Counted from the first letter of the stretch, positions 8,634-17,569 are shown. The stretch is DNA of 23,369 bases from Streptomyces sp. NRRL F-6131 (GCA_000719695.1 JOHN01000091.1:1-23369), one strand, 5' to 3'. Program-made: numbers and translations. Notes: a model not told the origin generated them from the sequence alone.

Positions 8634-9560
8634 GTGCAACTCCAGCAGCTCCGCTACTTCCTCGCCGTCGCCGAGGCCCGCCACTTCACCCGCGCGGCCG
8701 AGGCGGAACACGTCGCGCAGCCGTCACTCTCGCAACAGATCCGCGCGCTGGAGAGGGAGTTGGGTGCGGAGCTGTTCCACCGCACCCGCGGCAACATCGC
8801 CCTCACCGACGCCGGCACGGCCCTCCTGCCGCTCGCCCGGCGCATCCTCGCCGACACCGAGAGCGCCCGCCTCGCCGTCCAGGAGACCGTCCAACTGCGC
8901 CGCGGCCGGGTGCGGCTGGGGGCGCCGCCGAGCCTGTGCACCAGCCTGGTGCCGGACGTCCTGCGGGTGTTCCGGGACCGCTACCCGGGGGTGGCGCTGG
9001 TGGTGCGGGAGGGCGGCTCGCGGGACCTCGTGCGCTCACTGGCGGCCGGGGAGCTGGACCTCGCGCTGATCATCACCCCGCCGAGCGGCGAGGCACCGCC
9101 GGCCCTGGCGCTCACCGACCTGCTGCACGAGGAGCTGGTGCTGGTCTCCCGGGACGCACCCGGCCGACGGCGCCGGGTGCGGGTGGCGGAGCTGCGCGGC
9201 CGGCCGCTGGTGATGTTCCGGGAGGGCTACGACCTGCGGGAGGCGACCCTGGCGGCCTGCCGGGAGGCCGGGTTCGAGCCGGAGTTCGCGGTGGAGGGCG
9301 GCGAGATGGACGCGGTGCTCGGCTTCGTCCGGGCGGGCCTGGGGCCGGCGGTGCTGCCGGGGATGGTCGCGGCCCGCTCCGGGCTGGTGGTGACGCCGTT
9401 CGCGGGGCCGGGCCTCGGGCGGACCATCGCGGTCGCGCACGGCCACGAAGTCCCGCCGACCCGGGCGGCGGCGGCGCTCCGGGAGACCCTGCTGACGCAC
9501 CTGCGCGAGGCGGCCCGCTCCGGCGAGCTGCCCCCGGGGACCAGGCTGCTGCTGGGCTGA
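8634..9560 (+). CDS. LysR family transcriptional regulator, divergent from sdhCAB
   Basis: A 308-residue regulator. Residues 1-60 are the winged helix-turn-helix, with the typical LysR phrases LRYFLAVAEARHFTRAA and VAQPSLSQQI, then ELGAELFHR. About 88-295 form the periplasmic-binding-protein-like effector domain. The start is GTG 8634, where the family sequence begins (MQLQQLRYFL). TATCCT 7 nt upstream suggests a leaderless mRNA, since GGGAG is too close to act as a ribosome site. It lies 84 bp from sdhC in the opposite direction, the classical LysR arrangement, so sdhCAB is the probable target. The effector is unknown; a C4 dicarboxylate or redox-related ligand is a guess. Confidence 0.93.
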   Translation: MQLQQLRYFLAVAEARHFTRAAEAEHVAQPSLSQQIRALERELGAELFHRTRGNIALTDAGTALLPLARRILADTESARLAVQETVQLRRGRVRLGAPPSLCTSLVPDVLRVFRDRYPGVALVVREGGSRDLVRSLAAGELDLALIITPPSGEAPPALALTDLLHEELVLVSRDAPGRRRRVRVAELRGRPLVMFREGYDLREATLAACREAGFEPEFAVEGGEMDAVLGFVRAGLGPAVLPGMVAARSGLVVTPFAGPGLGRTIAVAHGHEVPPTRAAAALRETLLTHLREAARSGELPPGTRLLLG

Positions 9561-9693
9561 GGACAGCGTCCGGTCGTGGCCCGGGCGGGGTCCGGTCGTC
9601 GTCCGGCTGTCGTCCGGCCGCCGTCCCGCAAGTCGTTCCGGATTCGACTCCGTGGGCGAATGGTTGGCACGGTGTGCGAAGCACCCGCCCCGT

Positions 9694-9769
9694 GTTCCGG
9701 CGGCCCCGTCGACCCGGAACCCGCTGTTCACGGGCTGCGTCCCAGGCAACGTCGGCGGTGCCGTAAGGT
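9694..9769 (+). promoter_or_regulatory. Inverted repeat and possible -10 box upstream of the kinase
   Basis: The 257-bp gap between lysR and the kinase holds a perfect 7-bp inverted repeat, GTTCCGG (9694-9700) / CCGGAAC (9714-9720), and a TAAGGT box at 9764-9769, 49 nt before the kinase ATG. No convincing -35 is visible. Imperfect repeats of a GTCCGG-containing unit fill about 9568-9625. Confidence 0.3.
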
Positions 9770-9817
9770 GCGTCGCCGCAGAGCCGAGCAGGCCGTGAAC
9801 GGGGAGCGCACGAAGCG

Positions 9818-11845
9818 ATGGACGACCGGAAGCAGCAGGACCACAGACCCACCGGGGCCGACGCGGCCCCCGCCGCGGGGGACACCCCGGCGCCCGAGGA
9901 CGAGCGCCCCTGGGAACTCCCCGAGTACCTCCACGAGCGGGAGCTCGGCGCCGGCGCGAGCGGTCGGGTGGTGCTCGCCCGCCACCGGGAGACCGGCACC
10001 CCGGTGGCGATCAAGTACCTGCACGGCGGCGTCGGCACGGCCGGCCTGCGGGCCGAGGCCGAAGTCCTCGCCGGCATCGACTCCCCGCACGTCACCCGGC
10101 TCTACGAGTACGTCGAGGGCGAGCGCGGCTCGGCCATCGTGATGGAGCTGGTGGACGGCATCGCGCTGCGCGACCTGCTCCGCGCCGAGGGCGCCACCAC
10201 CGCGGAGGCCGCCCTGGTGGTGCTGAAGGGCTCGCTGCTCGGTCTGGCCGCCGCGCACGGGGCCGGCGTGGTGCACCGCGACTACAAGCCCGCCAACGTC
10301 CTGGTGGACACGGCCGGCACGTCCAAACTGGTCGACTTCGGCATCGCGGTGCCGAGCGGCGACGAGCGCGACGTCTCCGGCACCCCCGCCTACATGCCGC
10401 CCGAGCAGTGGGCGGGGCTCCCCGCTTCCCCGGCGGGCGACGTCTACGCCGCCACCGTCACCTTCTTCGAGTGCCTGACCGGGGCCCGCCCCTTCGGCGG
10501 CACCACCCTCGCCGAACTCGCCGTCCAGCACACCGAGGCCCCGATCCCGGCCGAGCTGGCACCGGACCCGGTCCGCCCGCTGATCCTCTCCGGCCTCGCC
10601 AAGGACCCGCAGGCCCGGCCCGACACCGCGACGGCGCTCCTGGAGGAGCTGGAGGCGGTCGCGGCGGCCGGGTACGGACCGCGCTGGGAGGAGAAGGGGC
10701 GGCTCGACCTGACGGCGCTGGTCGCCCTGCTCGCGCTGCTGCTGCCCGCCGCGGGCGGCGGCGCGGCCGGCGGCACCTCGCTCGCCCACACCGCCCTGGG
10801 GGGCGGCGAGGCCTCGGCCGGACAGGGCGCGGTCGGGCAGGCCTCGGCCGGGCAGGCGGCGGCCGGCAGTGCGACCGGCCCGGCCGCGGTGGTCCGGGAG
10901 ACGCTGGTCCACCGGGATGCGCCGGTCCGCCGGGGGGTGCGGCTCGGTACCCGTGGCAAGGCCCTCGTCGGTGTCGCGGCCGGCGCGGTGACCCTCGCCA
11001 CCATCGCCGGGATGGCCATGGCCGGGGCCGCCGACGGCGGCGCCCGCACCGTGGTCGGGGGCGCGGCCCCGGAGGCGACCACCAGCCTCGGCGCACCGGA
11101 CCCGGCGGGCACCGCCTCGCCCGCCGCGACCGAGGGCGGGGACACCCCGGCCCCGGAGGCGACCACCCCCTCCGACCCGCCCTCCTCGGGCACGCCGTCG
11201 TCCGGTGCGCCGTCCCCGGGTGCGCCGTCCTCGGGCCCGAGCAGTCCGGGCGCCGCTCCCACCGCGACGCCGACCGGCCGGACGCCCTCGGGCACCCGGC
11301 CCGGGACCGCGCCGCCCGGCACCGGTCTGCCGCCGGTGCCGCCCGGGACCGTCGCCCCGCCGCCGTCGGGTCCGGTCCCGCCGGGAACCGTCGCGCCGCC
11401 GCCGGTGTCGACCGTCCCGCCCGTGACGGTCCCGCCGCCCGTCGTTCCCGGCGCCACGCCGTCGCCGTCGGTGACCGTCGGCCCGGTCCGGCCGACCCTG
11501 ACGATCGCCCCGGCGCCCCTCACGGTGAGCTCGGTGAACCTGGATTCGCTGTCCTGCGCCGGGCGCTGGAGCACCACCGCGGCGGTCACGGTCGTCGCCC
11601 AGGGCGCGGGCAGCGGCACGCTGACGCTGACCTGGTACCACAGCTCCGGCGGCCGGGCGGTCGACGTCGGGAGCGAGACGGTGGTGGTCCGGGACGGTCG
11701 CGCCACGGTGACCAGGACGCACGACTTCACCTCGGCCGACACCTTCCCGACCTGGGGCGTCCGGGTCGGCACCGGCCCGGCGGCGGCGAAGCCGGGCCGG
11801 ACCTCGGCGGAGGTGGCCGCCTACCTCTGCGACCCGCCGCGCTGA
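9818..11845 (+). CDS. Transmembrane Ser/Thr protein kinase with two-cysteine ectodomain
   Basis: A 675-residue Hanks-type kinase. The kinase domain (about 38-282) has a glycine loop LGAGASGRVV (43-52), K66 in AIKYL, catalytic HRDYKPAN (153-160, RD type), DFG 173-175, activation-loop SGTPAYMPPEQ (187-197) and D208, all intact. A hydrophobic stretch follows at 298-312, then an Ala/Gly-rich region and a clear transmembrane helix at about 382-403. A Pro/Thr/Ser-rich stalk (about 405-560) carries a C-terminal domain (565-675) bounded by C580 and C671, probably disulfide-linked and outside the cell. ATG 9818 is the likeliest start, though the GGGGAG ribosome site is 11 nt away. The next gene encodes a membrane protein with a homologous ectodomain, suggesting a paired system. 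The ligand is unknown; no PASTA repeats are present. Confidence 0.93.
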   Translation: MDDRKQQDHRPTGADAAPAAGDTPAPEDERPWELPEYLHERELGAGASGRVVLARHRETGTPVAIKYLHGGVGTAGLRAEAEVLAGIDSPHVTRLYEYVEGERGSAIVMELVDGIALRDLLRAEGATTAEAALVVLKGSLLGLAAAHGAGVVHRDYKPANVLVDTAGTSKLVDFGIAVPSGDERDVSGTPAYMPPEQWAGLPASPAGDVYAATVTFFECLTGARPFGGTTLAELAVQHTEAPIPAELAPDPVRPLILSGLAKDPQARPDTATALLEELEAVAAAGYGPRWEEKGRLDLTALVALLALLLPAAGGGAAGGTSLAHTALGGGEASAGQGAVGQASAGQAAAGSATGPAAVVRETLVHRDAPVRRGVRLGTRGKALVGVAAGAVTLATIAGMAMAGAADGGARTVVGGAAPEATTSLGAPDPAGTASPAATEGGDTPAPEATTPSDPPSSGTPSSGAPSPGAPSSGPSSPGAAPTATPTGRTPSGTRPGTAPPGTGLPPVPPGTVAPPPSGPVPPGTVAPPPVSTVPPVTVPPPVVPGATPSPSVTVGPVRPTLTIAPAPLTVSSVNLDSLSCAGRWSTTAAVTVVAQGAGSGTLTLTWYHSSGGRAVDVGSETVVVRDGRATVTRTHDFTSADTFPTWGVRVGTGPAAAKPGRTSAEVAAYLCDPPR

Positions 11846-11887
11846 CCCCGCCGCGCTGACCCCGCCGCGCTGACGCCGCCGTGCTGA
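11832..11887 (+). repeat. Four tandem 14-bp units, each carrying TGA
   Basis: The kinase stop codon lies inside the first of four 14-bp units of the form CCCCGCCGCGCTGA. Units 2 and 3 are identical; 1 and 4 diverge slightly. Because 14 is not a multiple of three, the four TGA triplets (11843, 11857, 11871, 11885) cover all three forward frames. Confidence 0.85.
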
Positions 11888-11973
11888 TCCCGCTGCGGGC
11901 CGCGCGCCGGTCCGCGGCCCCGAACACCCCGTCCCCGCCTCCACCCGTCTCCGTCCAGCTCCTTGGAGAAGCC

Positions 11974-12996
11974 ATGCCCACGCCCCGACCCGACTCCGCC
12001 CCGGCACCGGACGGGGACGCGGACCGGACCGTCCGCCTCGCCCCGGCACCGGACGGGGACGCAGACCGGACCGTCCGCCTCGCCCCGGCACCGGACGGGG
12101 ACGCAGACCGGACCGTCCGCCTCGCCCCGGCCGCCGTCGGTGGTGCGGAGACCGTCCGGCTCGGGTCCGGGCCGGTGGCGGAGGAGGAGACCGTCCGGCT
12201 GGCCGGCTCCGCCGCGCCGGAGCCGGCCGCGGGGCCGGACGCCGAGGCCACCGTGCGGCTCGACGCCGACGAGGCCGTGAGCGCGACCTTCCTCGACCCC
12301 CGGGTCTGGGGCGCCGCCCGGGACACGGGCGAGACGACCACCCTGGTGGAGACCCCGGCGCACGGCACCCCGACCCCGGTCGTCCCGGTCCCCGTCCCCC
12401 TCCCGGCCCCGACCGGTGCGGAACCGGCCGCCCCGGCCGCTCCGGAGACGTCGTCAGCCGCTGCCGCTGCCGCTGCTGCCGCCGCGTCCGACGCCGAACA
12501 GCCTCTCGCCCCCGGCGAGTTGCGGCGCTTCGGCCCCGGCGTACCGCCGCTGGCCGCCGACGTCTGGCACGGCCGCACCGCGCCGGACGCCGAGCAGCCG
12601 CGCCGCCGCCGGGTGGGCCGGTGGCTGGTGCCGGTGGCCGTGCTGCTGGCCGTCCTGGCGCTGCTGTTCTGGCGCTTCGCCACCCCCGCCCTCGCGGTCA
12701 CCGGAGTCACCGTGACCACCGACCCGGCGGGCCCGGGCTGCGCCGGTACGGCGGTGATCACGGCCGCGGTGGAGACCGACGGCCGCGCGGGCACCCTCCG
12801 CTACCGCTGGCTGCGCAGCGACGGCACCACCTCCGGCGAGCTCCATCAGGACGTCCGCTCCGGCGCGCACCGCACCGACCTGGTGCTGCGCTGGAGCTTC
12901 GAGGGCCAGGGCTCGCTCGCGGCCACCGCCACCCTGGAGATCGTCGAGCCCGGCTCCCGGAGCGCCGCGGTCTCGTTCCCCTACCGCTGCGCCTGA
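11974..12996 (+). CDS. Membrane protein paired with the kinase: TVRL-repeat cytoplasmic tail plus two-cysteine ectodomain
   Basis: A 340-residue bitopic membrane protein with no recognised named family. The cytoplasmic region (1-213) is acidic and disordered. It carries six TVRL motifs with threonines at 19, 33, 47, 60, 73 and 93, the first three inside 14-residue perfect repeats, then a Pro-rich segment and an 11-Ala run (162-171 plus flank). A basic RRRR (210-213) precedes one transmembrane helix at about 216-240, setting an N-in topology. The ectodomain (245-340) is bounded by C256 and C339. It resembles the kinase C-terminal domain: both open with CAG, share GTL-x-x-x-W, and close on an aromatic plus Cys. 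ATG 11974 has GGAG 5 nt upstream. No terminator separates it from the kinase 128 bp upstream, so they are probably cotranscribed. A role as phosphorylation substrate or co-receptor is inferred. Confidence 0.85.
   Translation: MPTPRPDSAPAPDGDADRTVRLAPAPDGDADRTVRLAPAPDGDADRTVRLAPAAVGGAETVRLGSGPVAEEETVRLAGSAAPEPAAGPDAEATVRLDADEAVSATFLDPRVWGAARDTGETTTLVETPAHGTPTPVVPVPVPLPAPTGAEPAAPAAPETSSAAAAAAAAAASDAEQPLAPGELRRFGPGVPPLAADVWHGRTAPDAEQPRRRRVGRWLVPVAVLLAVLALLFWRFATPALAVTGVTVTTDPAGPGCAGTAVITAAVETDGRAGTLRYRWLRSDGTTSGELHQDVRSGAHRTDLVLRWSFEGQGSLAATATLEIVEPGSRSAAVSFPYRCA
11998..12123 (+). repeat. Three tandem 42-bp repeats encoding 14-residue TVRL units
   Basis: Copies 2 and 3 are identical and copy 1 differs at one base. 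Each encodes APAPDGDADRTVRL (residues 9-22, 23-36, 37-50). Near-identity at DNA level points to recent duplication. Confidence 0.95.
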
Positions 12997-13014
12997 TCCG
13001 CGGACCGGGGCGCG

Positions 13015-13050
13015 CCGAAGGGCCCGGGGCGGTGGCCCCGGGCCCTTCGG
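13015..13050. terminator. Bidirectional terminator between convergent genes
   Basis: A perfect 16-bp stem (13015-13030 with 13035-13050) and a GGTG loop, between the kinase-partner gene ending at 12996 and the leftward peroxidase gene ending at 13090. Confidence 0.9.
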
Positions 13051-13089
13051 TGGGTGCGCGTGCGGTGCGTGCGCGGCGTCAGGTCCGCG

Positions 13090-13578
13090 TCAGGCCGGCA
13101 GCACGGCCTCGATGGCGGCGACGACCTCGTCCGCCTCCGGCTCGGTGCGCGGCCGGATCCGGGCCGCCACGGTGCCGTCCGGCGAGATCAGGAACTTCTC
13201 GAAGTTCCAGGAGACGTCCCCGGCCTGGCCCTCGGCGTCGGCGGTCTCGGTCAGCCGCGCGTACAGCGGGTGCCGGTCGTCGCCGTTCACGTCGGTCTTC
13301 TCGAACAGCGGGAAGGTCACGCCGTAGGTGGTGGAGCAGAAGGTCTGGATCTCCTCGGCGCTGCCCGGCTCCTGTCCGGCGAACTGGTTGGACGGGAAGC
13401 CCAGCACGGTGAAGCCGCGCTCGGCGTACCGCGCCTGGAGCCGCTCCAGGCCGGCGTACTGCGGGGTCAGGCCGCACTTGGAGGCGACGTTGACGATCAG
13501 CAGCGCCTTGCCCTTGTAGTCGGCCAGCGAGGCGGTCTCGCCGGTCAGGGTGCGCAGCGGGATGTCGTACAGGCTCAC
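13090..13578 (-). CDS. Glutathione peroxidase-like thiol peroxidase
   Basis: A 162-residue thioredoxin-fold peroxidase that reduces hydroperoxides in the cytoplasm. The peroxidatic C35 lies in VNVASKCGLTPQY. Q69 in FPSNQFAGQEPG and W124/N125 in SWNFEKFL complete the catalytic tetrad. C81 in QTFCSTTYG is in the usual resolving position, so thioredoxin or another small thiol, not glutathione, is the likely reductant in an actinomycete. The start is GTG 13578, with AAGGGA 6 nt upstream and the family sequence beginning there. It is a cysteine enzyme, not a selenoprotein: the codon at position 35 is TGC. It stands alone between convergent and divergent neighbours. Confidence 0.96.
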   Translation of the reverse strand: MSLYDIPLRTLTGETASLADYKGKALLIVNVASKCGLTPQYAGLERLQARYAERGFTVLGFPSNQFAGQEPGSAEEIQTFCSTTYGVTFPLFEKTDVNGDDRHPLYARLTETADAEGQAGDVSWNFEKFLISPDGTVAARIRPRTEPEADEVVAAIEAVLPA

Positions 13579-13678
13579 GGGTGGTCCCTTCGGAGGGGGA
13601 GTGGGTGACAACGGGCGGTGCTCGTCGGGAACGGTAGCCGCTCCCGCCTGCTCAACCACCATGGGCGGTCAGGTGTTC

Positions 13679-13718
13679 CGGCCCGGTCCGGGCCGAACGG
13701 CTGGTCGGAAATATCCGA
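13679..13718. promoter_or_regulatory. Two inverted repeats in the peroxidase/lipoprotein divergent gap
   Basis: 13679-13695 is CGGCCCG-GTC-CGGGCCG, and 13705-13718 is TCGGA-AATA-TCCGA, in locally AT-rich DNA. They lie within the 202-bp divergent region and could be operators for either gene. No promoter boxes are clear. Confidence 0.35.
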
Positions 13719-13780
13719 TGATCATGTGGTTTGATGTCCGCTGTTGATCTTCAGGGGAAGAACGAAACGGGGGCACCGGG

Positions 13781-14476
13781 ATGGACAACAGGATGGACAC
13801 GTGGAAGCGGCGCGGGCGGGGTCTCGCCCTGGCGGCGACGGTCGCCGCGCTGGCGCTGGGCGCGGCCGCGTGCGGGTCCGACGGCGGCGGCGCCGGGTCG
13901 GCGTTCCAGGCGAAGGTGGTGCTGTCGGAGCCGGACCAGGTGCGGGACGCGCTGCCGAGCGAGACCTCGCTCCCCTCCGGCTGGAAGCGCTCCTCCGGGG
14001 CCAAGCCGCCGCAGGCCGTCACGCAGGCCGAGGCGTCCGCCACCTGCCGGAAGAAGCTGAAGGCCGACTGCCTCGGCCTCCAGCTGGGCGGCAACGTCCG
14101 GTACAAGTCGGAGTCCAGCACCTCCAACGACATCCGGCTCACCCTGCTGACCTTCGACAAGCCGGAGAACGCCGGTCCGGTCTTCGAGGCGCTGGTGGCC
14201 TCGTTCGCGGAGGACGAGGGCGCCGCGCGCAAGGTCAGCGTGAAGACCGCCGCCGAGCAGTCGCAGGCCTTCGAGAAGGACGTCGAGCAGGACGGGAATT
14301 CGGGCCAGGCCGCGACCAAGATCCTTGCCGGGACCATGGTGATGCGGATCGGCGCCGTCGTCTCGCTGATCGAGCTGGACGAGGACGAGGGCGACCACAG
14401 GACGCTGAAGCAGTTCGCCGACCTCCAGGCGGAGCGGGTCAAGCGGGTCCAGCGGGGTCAGAAGGCCGAGGGCTGA
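13781..14476 (+). CDS. Secreted lipoprotein of unknown function
   Basis: A 231-residue protein with a lipoprotein signal: basic MDNRMDTWKRRGRG, a hydrophobic core (14-28) and a lipobox ending GAAAC, with C31 as the lipidated residue. The mature protein is soluble and charged, with a Ser/Gly linker after the Cys. It has two further cysteines in SATCRKKLKADCLG (roughly 89 and 96), possibly a disulfide. No enzyme motif is recognised; the composition resembles the many small substrate-free lipoproteins of Streptomyces. ATG 13781 is preceded by GGGGG 7 nt away; ATG 13793 is an alternative that would still keep the signal peptide. Its 3' end overlaps the convergent PPOX gene by 38 bp. Confidence 0.85.
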   Translation: MDNRMDTWKRRGRGLALAATVAALALGAAACGSDGGGAGSAFQAKVVLSEPDQVRDALPSETSLPSGWKRSSGAKPPQAVTQAEASATCRKKLKADCLGLQLGGNVRYKSESSTSNDIRLTLLTFDKPENAGPVFEALVASFAEDEGAARKVSVKTAAEQSQAFEKDVEQDGNSGQAATKILAGTMVMRIGAVVSLIELDEDEGDHRTLKQFADLQAERVKRVQRGQKAEG

Positions 14477-14954
14477 CCCGCTCCACGGCCGCCGGAGGGG
14501 CTCCCCGGAGCTGTTCGGCGATCGCGGTGAAGTCGGCGCTCAGCCACCGCTCGGGCCGCATCCGGACGGCGACGTCGGCCACCAGCTGCTCGGCGGTGGC
14601 GGCCAGGTAGGACCGGGCGGTGGCGGGCGGCAGGTAGCGGTGGGCGAGGTCGGCCCGTTCGTCCGGGTCGATCCGGTCCTCGATCGCCACCACCGGCCCG
14701 GCCACGCTCACGTACCGGCAGGGCGGCTCCTCCTGCTGCACGCAGAGCGTGAAGCGGCCGGCCGTCCGGATCCGCCGCGTCTTGACGGAGTCCCGACCGG
14801 TGAGCACCGTGACCAGGCCGCCGGGGCGGTAGGCGTACCAGATCGGGACGGCCAGCGGCGCCCCGCCGGCCCCGGTGCCGTCCACGGCGAGGACGCCGAC
14901 GTGCACGCCGGCCAGGAAGTGCTCGCGCTCGGTGCTGCTCATCGCGAAGGACAC
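14439..14954 (-). CDS. Pyridoxamine 5'-phosphate oxidase-fold flavin protein
   Basis: A 171-residue split-barrel protein of the PPOX family, which bind FMN or F420. It shows the family order: VGVLAVDG, then PLAVPIWYAYRPGGLVTVLT, VKTRRIRTAGRFTLCVQ, and RYVSVAGPVVAIED. The C-terminal Pro/Ala tail is not conserved. GTG 14954 is chosen because GGGAGG lies 8 nt upstream; the ATG at 14942 would leave that site 20 nt away. F420-dependent reductase activity is possible in an actinomycete, but the cofactor cannot be settled from the sequence. The last 38 bp overlap the convergent lipoprotein gene. A GC-rich hairpin upstream separates it from gcl. Confidence 0.85.
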   Translation of the reverse strand: MSFAMSSTEREHFLAGVHVGVLAVDGTGAGGAPLAVPIWYAYRPGGLVTVLTGRDSVKTRRIRTAGRFTLCVQQEEPPCRYVSVAGPVVAIEDRIDPDERADLAHRYLPPATARSYLAATAEQLVADVAVRMRPERWLSADFTAIAEQLRGAPPAAVERVSPRPSDPAGPA

Positions 14955-14977
14955 GGTGTCGGCCTCCCGGCGGGAAG

Positions 14978-15004
14978 GCCCGCGCGCCGCAGTGGCGCGC
15001 GGGC
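14978..15004 (-). terminator. Terminator of gcl
   Basis: Perfect 11-bp arms GCCCGCGCGCC / GGCGCGCGGGC with a 5-nt loop, 57 bp past the gcl stop and upstream of the PPOX ribosome site. Confidence 0.75.
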
Positions 15005-15061
15005 GTTCCGTCGTACGTACCCGTACGGCCGGGGCGCGGAAACCCGCTGCCGGGGGGTGCG

Positions 15062-16843
<1,782 letters not shown>

Positions 16844-16894
16844 CGGGTCTCTCCTGCGTCGGCCCGCAGTGGGTCGGAGGGCTCATCTCCAGAA

Positions 16895-16930
16895 TTCCAC
16901 CATACGGAAGAACGGTTTCTGTATGTGGAA
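16895..16930 (-). promoter_or_regulatory. Paired IclR-type operator boxes of gcl
   Basis: Box 1 is TTCC-N7-GGAA (16895-16909) and box 2 is TTTC-N7-GGAA (16916-16930). They start 21 bp apart, two helical turns. The inner halves also form CATACGGAA-N7-TTCTGTATG with one mismatch. They cover the expected transcription start, so binding would block initiation. Allantoin-responsive AllR, an IclR protein known to control Streptomyces ureide genes, is the likely binder. Confidence 0.65.
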
Positions 16931-16932
16931 GA

Positions 16933-16962
16933 AAAGTAGGGCGGGGGCCGTCGGGGCGTCAA
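16933..16962 (-). promoter_or_regulatory. Promoter of gcl
   Basis: Leftward TTGACG (16962-16957), 18-nt spacer, TACTTT (16938-16933), a close match to a housekeeping promoter. The mRNA leader would be about 80 nt, with the IclR-type boxes just downstream of the -10. Confidence 0.75.
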
Positions 16963-17569
16963 GAGGGCTTTCAACAGATTGTGGAACGCGTCGGGGGTCG
17001 GCGCGGCTCGCGCGCCCGCTCGACCGGCGAACGCGCGTACCCGCTCCGACCTCGGATTCCGGCCCGGAAGCGACCGTCGCGTGTACTCCGCGTGGAGGGA
17101 CGGTGTGCGAGGTTGGCCCGCGCCGGGACGCTGGGTACCGTCGGTGCCACGCCGGGCCCGTCATGGTTGCCATGTTCAACAAGGGTCGCGGCAAGGGGGT
17201 CACGGGGGGACGGGACCGTCCGGGGAGCGGGGGAGCTCCGGCCGCCGGCCCCGTTCAGCACGCTCGCCGCGCCGGCCGTCCCGTGCCGCGCGTCCCAGTC
17301 GCCGCCGCAGTCGCCTTCGCAGCCGCCTTCGCCGTCCCAGCCGCCACGCAGCCGCCTCGCAGCACCGCAGCCACCAGCAGCACACCGCAGCGCCGCACCC
17401 TCAGCCATGCACTCGCAGCAACGCACCCGGGGCGGCGCGACCGTAGAGCGATGCACGCGCACCGAGGTCACCGCACTGGTTGCCGCAGTCAGGTCTCCCC
17501 AGTCGGGTCACCGCCGCGCTGCACCGCCCGGGACGCGCCGCCCGCCGGGAGCGCGGAAGGAACCTTCCC
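16963..17569. other. Gene-poor stretch between gcl and the SulP transporter
   Basis: About 600 bp with no frame I can support. Several frames are open in both directions, but their translations are low-complexity Arg/Ala/Pro with no family resemblance, as expected of GC-rich DNA. It holds a promoter-like pair at 17113-17141. From about 17290 to 17400 there is a run rich in CAGCCGCC- and CAGTCGCC-like triplet repeats. No attenuator peptide or riboswitch is recognised. Confidence 0.5.
17113..17141 (+). promoter_or_regulatory. Candidate promoter of the SulP gene
   Basis: TTGGCC (17113-17118), 17-nt spacer, TACCGT (17136-17141). If used for the transporter, the mRNA leader would be about 420 nt. 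Confidence 0.4.

Noticed and set aside
12442..12492. Ala-codon run in the kinase partner, considered as a sequencing or frameshift artefact
   Set aside because: The frame stays intact through the transmembrane helix and ectodomain. An 11-Ala run is plausible in a disordered linker.
13090..13578. Selenocysteine peroxidase
   Set aside because: The catalytic position is a TGC cysteine codon, and no in-frame TGA or SECIS-like context is present.
17407..17569. Attenuator leader peptide before the SulP gene
   Set aside because: Short starts at 17407 and 17451 do not stop within a peptide-sized length and lack the HVDL/Cys pattern of Streptomyces sulfur leader peptides.
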